From: CAXBCP01 sp047638395
Lineage (GTDB): Bacteria; Pseudomonadota; Alphaproteobacteria; MPNO01; UBA830
Direction: 5' to 3'
Length of the DNA stretch: 64,000 bases
Assembly: GCA_047638395.1 (NCBI GenBank)
Contig: JBLIMV010000012.1
Span: 62,001 to 126,000, forward strand
Position 1 is the first letter of the stretch, and every line of letters begins with the position of its first letter. Position numbers and translations under genes: made by a program. Below are positions 9,191 through 17,402 of the stretch, one piece after another. The notes under the pieces were generated by a model. It had not been told where the DNA came from, did not search any database, and was given only the letters and a program-made list of their open reading frames with translations.

Positions 9191-10078
9191 TCAGGACGCC
9201 GGATTGGTCAGAATTAACGTCGTCCAGTTTCCAAGATCGATCCGCTTTTTTAGTGTCAGTCCACCGTCACGGTAAGCGGCGATCACGCTGTCTGCCTGCT
9301 CCAGCAGAATACCCGACAGGACGACATGCCCACCGGCCTCAGCGATCGATGAGATCCCGGGGGCCAGCGCAATCAGCGGGTTCGCGACAATATTGGCGAG
9401 GATCAGATCATATGGCGCGGATGCCATAATCCGGGCATCGTCCAGACCGTCGCTGACCGCAAAGCTGATCCGGTCTTCGACACCGTTGATCACCGCATTT
9501 TCGCGGGCCACATCGATAGCAATCGGATCGATGTCGCTGGCCATAACGTCGACGTCGAACCGCTTGGCAACCGCGATCGCGAGGAGCCCGCTGCCGGTGC
9601 CGATATCGATGGGCGATTTCGGCGGCTGATCCGCCAAAACCGCTTCAAGCGCCAGCAGGCAACCCTGGGTCGTTTCATGATTGCCGGTGCCGAAGGCGAG
9701 CCCCGCGTCAATCTGGATCGCGATGGCATTCGCCGGCGGTGTGTCGCAAATGTGAGAACCAAAAACGTAATACGGCGGCACATGAATGGGCGTCAGCGAC
9801 TTTTCGGACTCGGCGACCCAGTCTTTTTCGATAACCGGGGCAAAGCTGATATCCGGCGCGCTTACCCCGGCCGCTGCCGCCGCCGCCGAAACGCTTGCCG
9901 CAACGGCCGCCTCATCCGGCGGACCCTCGGTGTATCCGGTCAGGCGCCAGCGCGGGGTGCCCTCGACCTCGAATATTGCGTGGCCGGTCACGAATGCCTC
10001 GATAGACGCCTCAAATGCCGGCCGGTGATCGCCGGTCGGCAATTCGATCACAATTTCCCATATCTCAGGATAGGTCAT
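9191..10078 (-). CDS. prmA: Ribosomal protein L11 methyltransferase PrmA
   Basis: PrmA is an SAM-dependent enzyme that methylates several lysines and the N-terminus of ribosomal protein L11. The 295-residue product has a small N-terminal substrate-recognition domain and a Rossmann methyltransferase domain. Motifs include FGTGNHETTQGCLLALE, SPIDIGTGSGLLAIA (motif I) and DLILANIVANPLI (the NIVA-type motif). Its ATG overlaps the uvrD stop codon (ATGA), so translation of the two is coupled. Confidence 0.95.
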   Translation of the reverse strand: MTYPEIWEIVIELPTGDHRPAFEASIEAFVTGHAIFEVEGTPRWRLTGYTEGPPDEAAVAASVSAAAAAAGVSAPDISFAPVIEKDWVAESEKSLTPIHVPPYYVFGSHICDTPPANAIAIQIDAGLAFGTGNHETTQGCLLALEAVLADQPPKSPIDIGTGSGLLAIAVAKRFDVDVMASDIDPIAIDVARENAVINGVEDRISFAVSDGLDDARIMASAPYDLILANIVANPLIALAPGISSIAEAGGHVVLSGILLEQADSVIAAYRDGGLTLKKRIDLGNWTTLILTNPAS

Positions 10079-12342
10079 GCAGGCTCCACAAAGCTTTCCA
10101 TAACCTTCTTCGTGCCGGCCTTCTCGAATTCGATTTCCAGCTTACCGCCCTCGTTAGACTGCACGGTGCCATAGCCGAATTTCTGATGAAATATCCGAAT
10201 ACCGACCGCGAACTGACCCGAAGATGCGTGCGCTTCCACTGAATTTGGGCGCGATACCTGCTCCGCGCTTCTGCCGCCGGACCGCATCCGCTGATAACCG
10301 GGTCCACGGCCCTGCTGGCCCGCACCCCAGTTGGTGTCACCGGACGATGTCATGCCAGGCTCTCCGATACCGCCGTAGAGCCCCGGTTCGACCACATGTT
10401 CGACGAACTCTTCGGGCAATTCATCGATGAAACGTGACGGCGCACAGGAAAGCCATTGGCCATACACCCGACGGCTGGACGCATGGCAGATCCACACCCG
10501 CTGCCGTGCCCGGGTAATACCGACATAGGCGAGCCGGCGCTCTTCTTCCAGCGCTGCAGAACCGCCATCGTCCACCGACCGGCGGTTAGGGAAGACCTCT
10601 TCCTCCCAACCCGGCAGAAATACATGATCGAACTCCAGTCCCTTGGCAGCATGCAGCGTCATCACGCTCGCCATTTGACCGGCGGCACCATCGTTACGGT
10701 CCATCACAAGGCTGATATGTTCGAGAAACCCTTCGAGCGATTCAAATTCGCCAAGCGCAGAGACCAGTTCCTTGAGGTTTTCCAGACGGCCCGGCGCATC
10801 CGGCGCCTTGTTCTTCTGCCACATGTCGGTATAGCCGGATTCATCCAGCACCGTGCCCGCCAGCTCCTTCTGGTCGACCGCCTGCGACATGGCCCGCCAG
10901 CGATCGAAGGCTTCGAGCAGTTTACGCAGCGACGACCGTGCCTGCGGCTTGATCTCATCGGTCTCGATGATCTGGCGAGCTGATTCATAAAGCGAAATGT
11001 TCTGCGCCCGGGCATGGCCATGAATTGTCTGCAGCGTCGCGGTGCCAAGCCCCCGTTTAGGGGTGTTGATGATGCGTTCCAGAGCAAGATCGTCATGCGG
11101 CTGAGCGACGACCCGCAGATAGGCGATTGCATCGCGAATTTCAGCCCGTTCGTAGAAGCGCGGCCCGCCGACAACGCGATACGGCACACCCAGCGTGTTC
11201 AGACGGTCTTCGAATTCACGCATCTGGAAACTGGCGCGCACGAGGATGGCCATATCATCGAGCGACGCACCACCGCGCTGCAGGGTTTCGATTTCATCGC
11301 AGATGAATCGCGCCTCGGATTCGCCGTCCCACACCGCCCGGATATGCAGGGGCTCTCCGCTTTCGGCCTCGGTCCACAGGGTTTTGCCCAGCCGCCCGCT
11401 GTTATGGGCGATCATCTGAGATGCGGCGGACAGAATCTGCTGTGTCGAGCGATAGTTCTGTTCGAGCCGGATCACCTTGGCGCCCGGAAAATCCTTCTCG
11501 AAACGCAGGATGTTGCCGACCTCGGCCCCGCGCCAGCTATAGATCGACTGGTCGTCATCGCCGACACAACAGATATTGTTACGGCCCTGCGCCAGCAGGC
11601 GCAGCCACAGATACTGGGCGACATTCGAATCCTGGTATTCGTCGACCAGAACATAATGGAACTGTTGCTGATAATCGGCGAGCACATCCGGGTGCTCCAG
11701 AAACAGCGTCACACAATGCAGCAGGAGGTCACCGAAATCGGCAGCGTTCAGAACCTTCAGCCTATCCTGATAGATCTTGTACAATTCACCGATACGACCA
11801 TCGGCAATGTCGCCTGCCTCGGCGACACCGACCTTATCCGGGGTGAGGCCACGGTCCTTGAAACGCTCAATCGCGGCATGGACTGCGCGTGCCGGCCAGC
11901 GCTTGTCGTCGATTTCCTCGGCCTCGATGATCTGCTTCACCAGCCGGATCTGGTCGTCCTGATCCAGAATGGTGAAGTTCGATTGCAGACCGACCAGTTC
12001 GGCATTCCGGCGCAGCATCCGTGTGGCTATCGCATGGAACGTGCCGATCCACAGCCCTTCGGACGCCCCACCGATCATCGCAGCCACACGGTCACGCATT
12101 TCACGCGCCGCCTTGTTGGTGAACGTCACGGCAAGAATCTGGTTCGGCCAGGCACGGCGGGTCACCAGGATATGCCCGATCCGGGTCGTGAGAACGCGTG
12201 TTTTACCGGTGCCGGCGCCGGCCAGCACCAGGAGCGGGCCTTCAACGGCTTCAACCGCCTCACGCTGGGGGCCGTTTAGCCCCTGAAGATAAGGTGCCGT
12301 GGGCACCGCAGGTACATCGAGTGAATCTGAATTGGCTGTCAT
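10075..12342 (-). CDS. uvrD: UvrD/PcrA-type DNA helicase
   Basis: This is a superfamily 1A 3'-5' helicase for nucleotide excision and mismatch repair. The 755-residue product shows QREAVEAVEGP (Q motif), Walker A GAGTGKTRVL, motif II VDEYQDSN, motif III GDDDQSIYSWRGA, motif IV EQNYRST, motif V VMTLHAAKGLEFDHVFL and motif VI AYVGITRAR. The C-terminal end (GYGTVQSNEGGKLEIEFEKAG) is the Tudor-like RNA-polymerase-binding tail of the PcrA type. It is the first gene of a two-gene operon with prmA. Confidence 0.96.
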   Translation of the reverse strand: MTANSDSLDVPAVPTAPYLQGLNGPQREAVEAVEGPLLVLAGAGTGKTRVLTTRIGHILVTRRAWPNQILAVTFTNKAAREMRDRVAAMIGGASEGLWIGTFHAIATRMLRRNAELVGLQSNFTILDQDDQIRLVKQIIEAEEIDDKRWPARAVHAAIERFKDRGLTPDKVGVAEAGDIADGRIGELYKIYQDRLKVLNAADFGDLLLHCVTLFLEHPDVLADYQQQFHYVLVDEYQDSNVAQYLWLRLLAQGRNNICCVGDDDQSIYSWRGAEVGNILRFEKDFPGAKVIRLEQNYRSTQQILSAASQMIAHNSGRLGKTLWTEAESGEPLHIRAVWDGESEARFICDEIETLQRGGASLDDMAILVRASFQMREFEDRLNTLGVPYRVVGGPRFYERAEIRDAIAYLRVVAQPHDDLALERIINTPKRGLGTATLQTIHGHARAQNISLYESARQIIETDEIKPQARSSLRKLLEAFDRWRAMSQAVDQKELAGTVLDESGYTDMWQKNKAPDAPGRLENLKELVSALGEFESLEGFLEHISLVMDRNDGAAGQMASVMTLHAAKGLEFDHVFLPGWEEEVFPNRRSVDDGGSAALEEERRLAYVGITRARQRVWICHASSRRVYGQWLSCAPSRFIDELPEEFVEHVVEPGLYGGIGEPGMTSSGDTNWGAGQQGRGPGYQRMRSGGRSAEQVSRPNSVEAHASSGQFAVGIRIFHQKFGYGTVQSNEGGKLEIEFEKAGTKKVMESFVEPA

Positions 12343-12414
12343 GCGCCGATTATATCAGTCCGGCGCATCCGGGGCGCGGCGAAACCGAGGAAATCCGGGG
12401 GGAAATCCGAATCG

Positions 12415-12444
12415 CATCGGCTTTGGCCAGGGCTTGAGCCGATG
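12415..12444. promoter_or_regulatory. Inverted repeat between uvrD and a small divergent gene
   Basis: CATCGGCT at 12415-12422 and AGCCGATG at 12437-12444 are perfect 8-bp arms with a 14-base spacer, directly followed by TTAACC. It is in the 192-bp divergent promoter region and could be an operator. No regulator can be assigned. Confidence 0.35.
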
Positions 12445-12534
12445 TTAACCAAGGCTGCAATTCTATTTGAATATCGGCCACCTCTCGGATAGTGTTCCGG
12501 AGGGCCGGACGCAACAATCATAGGTAGTGATAGC

Positions 12535-12864
12535 ATGCAAACACTCGCCCACAGCCCCGAGCTATCCAGCTACTTCACAGCCTGTGAGGCTTTCGCCGAA
12601 GCGCGGTTTAGCGGCCTCTCTGCGGAACGCCGCGAACATATCGCGACATGGAGCGCTGCCGTAATGGTATCCCTTAAAGACGAGAAAATATCGACATCTG
12701 ATATTCAACTGATGCTGGGAACGCTTGCCGGGATGGCCACTCGCGAAGAAAACGCACCTGACGGGTTGGACAAGGCCGATCTGCGGAACCATGGGCGCAA
12801 TTTACTGATCGGCGCGTTTGAACGTGGCTGCGACGGTATTTCGTTGTTGGACCTCAAACGCTGA
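12535..12864 (+). CDS. Small hypothetical protein (109 aa)
   Basis: I do not recognise this protein. It is 109 residues, acidic to neutral and predicted helical, without signal peptide or membrane segment: FTACEAFAEARFSGLSAERREHIATW and a second helix around DIQLMLGTLAGMAT. Codon use matches neighbours and the frame is open with ATG 12535. It is divergent from uvrD, convergent with the ClC gene, and has its own promoter region of 192 bp with an inverted repeat. It is probably a real single-gene unit. Confidence 0.6.
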   Translation: MQTLAHSPELSSYFTACEAFAEARFSGLSAERREHIATWSAAVMVSLKDEKISTSDIQLMLGTLAGMATREENAPDGLDKADLRNHGRNLLIGAFERGCDGISLLDLKR

Positions 12865-12904
12865 CGTCAGCGCCGTCTTCAGGATCAGCCGAACGAAACG
12901 GTGC

Positions 12905-14668
12905 TCAGATTTCGCCGCGTTCCTCGCGCCGGGCATCTAGCAGGGCGCGGTTGTAAATCAGCATCACATCGATTTCATGAAGAAACCCGACAAGCTTCAT
13001 CGAAGTCCGGTCGGCCACCACTGCGACATGTTCCTCGCCTGTGTCCTGCATCATCTTCAGGGCAGCCTCCAGCGTATCGCCAGCGGACAGCGACGGCGGG
13101 TGCAGACGCGCAACGTCGCGGGCATTGACCACATCATCGATCGAATGGTCGAACGCGCTGTCGGACAGGTCGCCAAGGGTGATCGTCCCGAACAGGGCAC
13201 CCTTATCGTCTACGACAAATAATTCGCCATGCGGCGCGGTCAGTAGTTTTTCGCGCACACCGTTTATTTTCAGCGATTGCGCGACCGGCGTGAATTGGTG
13301 GCTCATCACATCTGACACATGCGTTGTGGTCATCAGGCTGGATTCGCGCCCGCCCTTGATATTGATACCGCGCCGGTCGAGCTGCCATGTGAAGAATGAA
13401 TTCCCGCGAACCTGCTGCGTGATCACGGTGGCGATCACCACCGCCATCATCACTGCAATTGTCAGAGCGTAATTCGCCGTGAGCTCGAAAACGATCAGAA
13501 TGGTAGAGATCGGCGCGCCCAGAACGGCACCCGACACCGCCCCCAATCCGACCAGCGTATATGCCGAATGGCCAGACGACAGGTGCGGGAAAAACTGTGT
13601 CGCGATAAGCCCGAACGCACCACCGACCATGGCGCCGATAAACATCGACGGCGTAAAGACACCGCCGCCGAACCCAGCGCCGACGCAAATCGCCGTGGCA
13701 GCCGTCTTCGCGGCGATCAACGCGATCAGCACCGCGAGTTCGTATTGCCCTTTCAGGGCAACGTCGGTGGCTTCGTAACCAACACCCAGAACCTGCGGAA
13801 AAGCCAGGGCGATGACCCCGACGCAGAGCCCGCCAAACATCGGCTTCAACCAGGCAGGAACCGGTATCCGGGAAAAGACATCGGCCGAGAACTCAATCGA
13901 CCGTAGAAAAATGATGGCCGACATCGCACAGACGACGCCAAGCAGAGCGAATGCCGGGAACTCCCAGAAAGACACAATGGTCTGCCCCGGAATGTTAAAT
14001 GCCGGAAAATCGCCAAAATAGAGCCGTGTGATGATCGTTCCGGTAACGCCGGCGATCACGATCGGCGCGAAAGCGCTGAGAGCGTAGTGCCCGATCACGA
14101 CCTCAAGGGCAAAAAACACCCCGGCAATCGGCGCATTGAACGAAGACGCGACGGCCGATGCAACGCCACAGCCAAGCAGCGTGACTGCCTGCGACCGGCT
14201 GAGCCGGAGCCTGGTTGCCACGAAGGACGACAGGGTGGCACCGAGATGGACGACGGGCCCTTCCCGGCCGACGGATGCACCGACGCCGATCGACGCCGCA
14301 CTCACCGCGGCCGCGCCCAGTCCTTCACGCAGGGTTATCGCACCGGAGCGTAGCGCCGCCGCTTCCATGACATCTGCGACACCGCGTGGGCGCTTCCCCG
14401 GCATCACATAGTGCACCATCAGACCGACGAACAGCCCGCCTGCGGTCGGCACCAGGACAATCTGCCAGTTCGGCAAAGCCTCGATAAATCCCGACATCTG
14501 TTCGAGCGATGCCCCGAACGCGGCCGTCTGAAAAAGGACAACGGCTTCGCGAAATACGATGGCCCCGAACGAGGCGGCCGAGCCCGTCAGGACGGCCAGC
14601 AGAATAAGAATAAGCTGCTGATTGCGAATAAACCGATAGACCGGTTCCAGAAAGGGCTTACCTGTCAC
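12905..14668 (-). CDS. ClC-family chloride channel/transporter with CBS domains
   Basis: This 587-residue inner-membrane protein has the ClC fold (about residues 15-430) and a C-terminal CBS pair (about 450-572). The selectivity motifs are GREGP (134-138, gating glutamate E136) and GAGFGGGVFTPS. In the GVFFALEVVIGH segment the position of the inner proton glutamate of H+/Cl- exchangers (E203 in Escherichia coli ClC) is V190, as in channel-type ClC proteins. The N-terminal GSGIP motif is replaced by GKRPRGVADV. The protein therefore may be a passive chloride path rather than an exchanger. It stands alone between convergent and codirectional neighbours. Confidence 0.9.
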   Translation of the reverse strand: MTGKPFLEPVYRFIRNQQLILILLAVLTGSAASFGAIVFREAVVLFQTAAFGASLEQMSGFIEALPNWQIVLVPTAGGLFVGLMVHYVMPGKRPRGVADVMEAAALRSGAITLREGLGAAAVSAASIGVGASVGREGPVVHLGATLSSFVATRLRLSRSQAVTLLGCGVASAVASSFNAPIAGVFFALEVVIGHYALSAFAPIVIAGVTGTIITRLYFGDFPAFNIPGQTIVSFWEFPAFALLGVVCAMSAIIFLRSIEFSADVFSRIPVPAWLKPMFGGLCVGVIALAFPQVLGVGYEATDVALKGQYELAVLIALIAAKTAATAICVGAGFGGGVFTPSMFIGAMVGGAFGLIATQFFPHLSSGHSAYTLVGLGAVSGAVLGAPISTILIVFELTANYALTIAVMMAVVIATVITQQVRGNSFFTWQLDRRGINIKGGRESSLMTTTHVSDVMSHQFTPVAQSLKINGVREKLLTAPHGELFVVDDKGALFGTITLGDLSDSAFDHSIDDVVNARDVARLHPPSLSAGDTLEAALKMMQDTGEEHVAVVADRTSMKLVGFLHEIDVMLIYNRALLDARREERGEI

Positions 14669-14797
14669 GCCGCACCGCCCGGGAAAAACAACCCGGTGAC
14701 AAAGAATTTACAAAACGGATTCAATCGGTTGGAAACCATCCGGATAGATGTATCGCGCCGGGATGTATGCGAAAAGCTCAAATTACCGACCCCGCTT

Positions 14798-15280
14798 CTA
14801 TTTCCGCCCGATGCCGATCGTATGACCCTGCTGGTCCGGCGCGGGTAGATCCCGGTGAAGGGCGAACATACCGGTCGCCTTTTGGCGGATTGTGTCTGAC
14901 ATCGGCACGACCTTCCGGACGCCAAGATCGACGTGAACCGTCATGATCTCGTTGGTCGCCGACAGGAAACCCTTTTCGGCGTGATACATCCTGTGGAAAT
15001 AGTGCAGCCGCTTTTCATCGTGATCCAGCAGCTGTGTCGAAACCGACACCTCGTCGCCTTCGAGCACCTCGGCGAGATACGTTGTATGAATTTCGACCGC
15101 AAAGGTCGAGCAGTTGGTGTCCAGCCGGTAGGGCTTGTCTATCCCGAGACTGTCATGGAAAACGTCGGTCGCGTGATCGAAAATCAGCACGTAATAGGCC
15201 ATATTCAGATGGCCGTTATAGTCGCACCACTCGCTTCGAACGGTCTCCCGCCAGATTGCCGGAAGTGCCGCCCCGCCCAT
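14798..15280 (-). CDS. Acyl-CoA thioesterase, hotdog fold
   Basis: The 160-residue product is a single hotdog domain of the 4-hydroxybenzoyl-CoA thioesterase type. It has the catalytic-loop pattern CDYNGHLNMAYYVLIFDHA, with Asp followed by GHLN and a helix, and the beta strands FAVEIHTTYLAEVLEGDEV. Related proteins act in carnitine and betaine catabolism, but the substrate cannot be told here. Its ATG overlaps the stop of the acyl-CoA synthetase alpha gene by one base (TGATG), so it is the last gene of that unit. Confidence 0.82.
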   Translation of the reverse strand: MGGAALPAIWRETVRSEWCDYNGHLNMAYYVLIFDHATDVFHDSLGIDKPYRLDTNCSTFAVEIHTTYLAEVLEGDEVSVSTQLLDHDEKRLHYFHRMYHAEKGFLSATNEIMTVHVDLGVRKVVPMSDTIRQKATGMFALHRDLPAPDQQGHTIGIGRK

Positions 15281-16677
15281 CAGCGTTTCAGCGCCTGACC
15301 GGCACGGACCAAAATATCCAGCGCTTTGAACGCATCCTCGATCAACGGGAAGGTCGGCACGCCACGCGGCTCGAGAAACGCCTTGGCTTCCTCGTTACAG
15401 GCATGGTCGCCGCTGAAGGAGATATAGACGGGCTTCTTCGGATATTTAGCGGCGAGCTCAGGAATGAATTCGAGCGACGGCATGCCCAGCTCCTTGGTCA
15501 GGATCATGATCGACACAACCGCATCGACATTCGGATCCTTGAACACGGCCTCCATGGATTCACGATAGGCATATTCCATGCCGTGCACAGTAGCGCTCGG
15601 GAAGATATCGACCGGATTGCTGAGACGGATAAACGGGGGGCTGATTTCTTTGAGCCTGTCCATCGTCTTTGCCGTCAGGTCCGGAAAGGTAAGATTGAGC
15701 CGCTGGCGGCACAGATCGCTGATATGGACGATAAACGCTCCCGATGGCGACACGAATCCGACCCGGTTACCAGCAGGCACCGGCATCGGCGCGATGGCCT
15801 TCGCGGCAAGAAACAGATGCGAGAATTCATCGATCCGGACCACGCCCGCCTGGCGCAGGGCGCCATCGAGAATACGGTCGTCCGAACCAAGCGATGCGGT
15901 ATGCGACAGCGCTGCCGCGGCACCGTCCGGCGTTGCCCCGCCTTTGAGCATGATAACCGGCTTCTTCGGCGTAACCTGGCGCGCGATTTCGATGAAGTCG
16001 CGCGGACGGCGGAGGCTTTCAAGATAGAAGAATATCGCATCGGTGTGTTTGTCGGTTGCCAGAAACTCGAACACGTCGGTCTCGTCGATATCGACCGTAT
16101 TGCCGAGCCCGATGCAGCGCGCAACGCCGTAATTCTCCGCCGACATGATGTGCTTCATCATGGCGCCGGTGAAATTTCCGGTCTGCGCCACGTAGGAAAT
16201 ACCGCCCTTCGGGATCTTGCCGAGCGGAAAGAAGCTCGACGTGAAATCGGCAGGTGTCGAGATATGACCGGCCGTATTAGGGCCGAGCACCCGCACGCCG
16301 GTTTCGCGCGCGGCACGGGCCAGGTCTTCCTGCAGATCTTCGCCGGCATGATCGACTTCGGCAAAGCCACCGGCGACCAGCACGATCGAGCCGATTTTTC
16401 GCGCGGCACAGTCACGTACCGCCTGCGGTGTCGCCTGCGCGGGCAGGATCACGATGGCAAGATCGATGCCAGAGGGCAGCTCTTCGATGGTCTTGCAGAC
16501 CTTGAGCCCGAGCAACCGCCCGCCACGCGGATTCACAGGATAGATGTTCCCGGCATACCCATTGGCACGCATGTTTTCGATAACGACACGTCCCGGGCGC
16601 CCCTTGGTGGCGGATGCGCCGATAACGGCGACATTGCGGGGTGCAAAGAAGCGTTTGAGATTTCTTTTCGCGGTCAT
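15280..16677 (-). CDS. NDP-forming acyl-CoA synthetase, alpha (CoA-binding/ligase) subunit
   Basis: The 465-residue product contains the CoA-binding Rossmann domain (FFAPRNVAVIGASATKGRPGRVV) and two succinyl-CoA ligase-like domains. SYVAQTGNFTGAMM and ALSHTASLGSDDRILDGALRQAGVVR, with the phosphorylatable histidine in SHTAS, match ADP-forming acetyl/acyl-CoA synthetases. These enzymes interconvert acyl-CoA plus ADP plus phosphate with acid plus CoA plus ATP. The ATP-grasp part is encoded separately by the next upstream gene, which overlaps by 4 bp. The acid used is unknown. Confidence 0.88.
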   Translation of the reverse strand: MTAKRNLKRFFAPRNVAVIGASATKGRPGRVVIENMRANGYAGNIYPVNPRGGRLLGLKVCKTIEELPSGIDLAIVILPAQATPQAVRDCAARKIGSIVLVAGGFAEVDHAGEDLQEDLARAARETGVRVLGPNTAGHISTPADFTSSFFPLGKIPKGGISYVAQTGNFTGAMMKHIMSAENYGVARCIGLGNTVDIDETDVFEFLATDKHTDAIFFYLESLRRPRDFIEIARQVTPKKPVIMLKGGATPDGAAAALSHTASLGSDDRILDGALRQAGVVRIDEFSHLFLAAKAIAPMPVPAGNRVGFVSPSGAFIVHISDLCRQRLNLTFPDLTAKTMDRLKEISPPFIRLSNPVDIFPSATVHGMEYAYRESMEAVFKDPNVDAVVSIMILTKELGMPSLEFIPELAAKYPKKPVYISFSGDHACNEEAKAFLEPRGVPTFPLIEDAFKALDILVRAGQALKR

Positions 16678-17381
16678 TTGGCGTCTCCCACTGCTTTAAG
16701 AATGACCAGGCCATCGACGGCGACAGGCTTGGAGCCATTAATGATCAGCGGATTGATGTCGATTTCAGCGATTTCGGGATTGTCGACCGCGGCCTTGCCA
16801 ACCCCGACGATTGCGCGGGCAAGCGCTGCCCGGTCAACGCGCGCCATGCCCCGCACAGCGTCGAGAATACGTGCCGCGCGAATTTCATTCATCATCTCGC
16901 GGGCGTCGCTGAGAGTAAGCGGCGCCAGGCGGAACGAGACGTCTTCGAGCACTTCGGTAAAGATACCGCCCAGCCCGAACATTACGGACGGGCCGAACTG
17001 TTCGTCGCGGGTCATGCCGATCATCAGCTCGCGGCTTCCCTTGACCATTTCCTGAACCAGGTAACCGCCCTTGAAATCAGCGCCGGCGCGGCCGGACAGC
17101 GTTTTGAAAGCGTCGGTAACATCGCGCGCCGAGCCCAGCCCGACCGCCACGAGACCAGCCTCTGTCTTATGCAGCAGATCCGGGGCGCAGCCCTTCAGGA
17201 CGACCGGGTAGCCCAGTCCATCCGCTGCCTTTTTTGCATCGGCTGCGCTTTTGACGAGCTTTTCGCGTGTGACCGGAACCCCATATGCCGAGAGGAGCCG
17301 CTTGCTGTCATATTCGGATAACGCGCCATGGCCCGAAGCCAGCGCTTTCTGGATAAGGCGCTTCACGCCGGTGGTTTGCAA
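16674..17381 (-). CDS. NDP-forming acyl-CoA synthetase, beta (ATP-grasp) subunit
   Basis: The 235-residue product is one ATP-grasp domain of the ATP-grasp_5 type: LSEYDSKRLLSAYGVPVTRE, YPVVLKGCAPDLLHKTEAGLV, QEMVKGSRELMIGM, FGLGGIFTEV and AEIDINPLIIN (metal-binding Asp/Asn). It pairs with the alpha subunit gene, whose ATG overlaps its stop (ATGA). In many bacteria both parts are fused in one chain of about 700 residues. It starts 21 bp after metH and may be read from the met promoter as well as its own. Confidence 0.88.
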   Translation of the reverse strand: MQTTGVKRLIQKALASGHGALSEYDSKRLLSAYGVPVTREKLVKSAADAKKAADGLGYPVVLKGCAPDLLHKTEAGLVAVGLGSARDVTDAFKTLSGRAGADFKGGYLVQEMVKGSRELMIGMTRDEQFGPSVMFGLGGIFTEVLEDVSFRLAPLTLSDAREMMNEIRAARILDAVRGMARVDRAALARAIVGVGKAAVDNPEIAEIDINPLIINGSKPVAVDGLVILKAVGDAK

Positions 17382-17402
17382 AATACGATCCTCGTCGAAT
17401 GG

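Noticed and set aside
11014..12279. A 421-residue plus-strand frame opposite uvrD
   Set aside because: Antisense shadow of a complete helicase gene.
15034..17055. A 673-residue plus-strand frame opposite the acyl-CoA synthetase genes
   Set aside because: It is a shadow of well-supported genes on the minus strand caused by high GC; no domain is recognisable.
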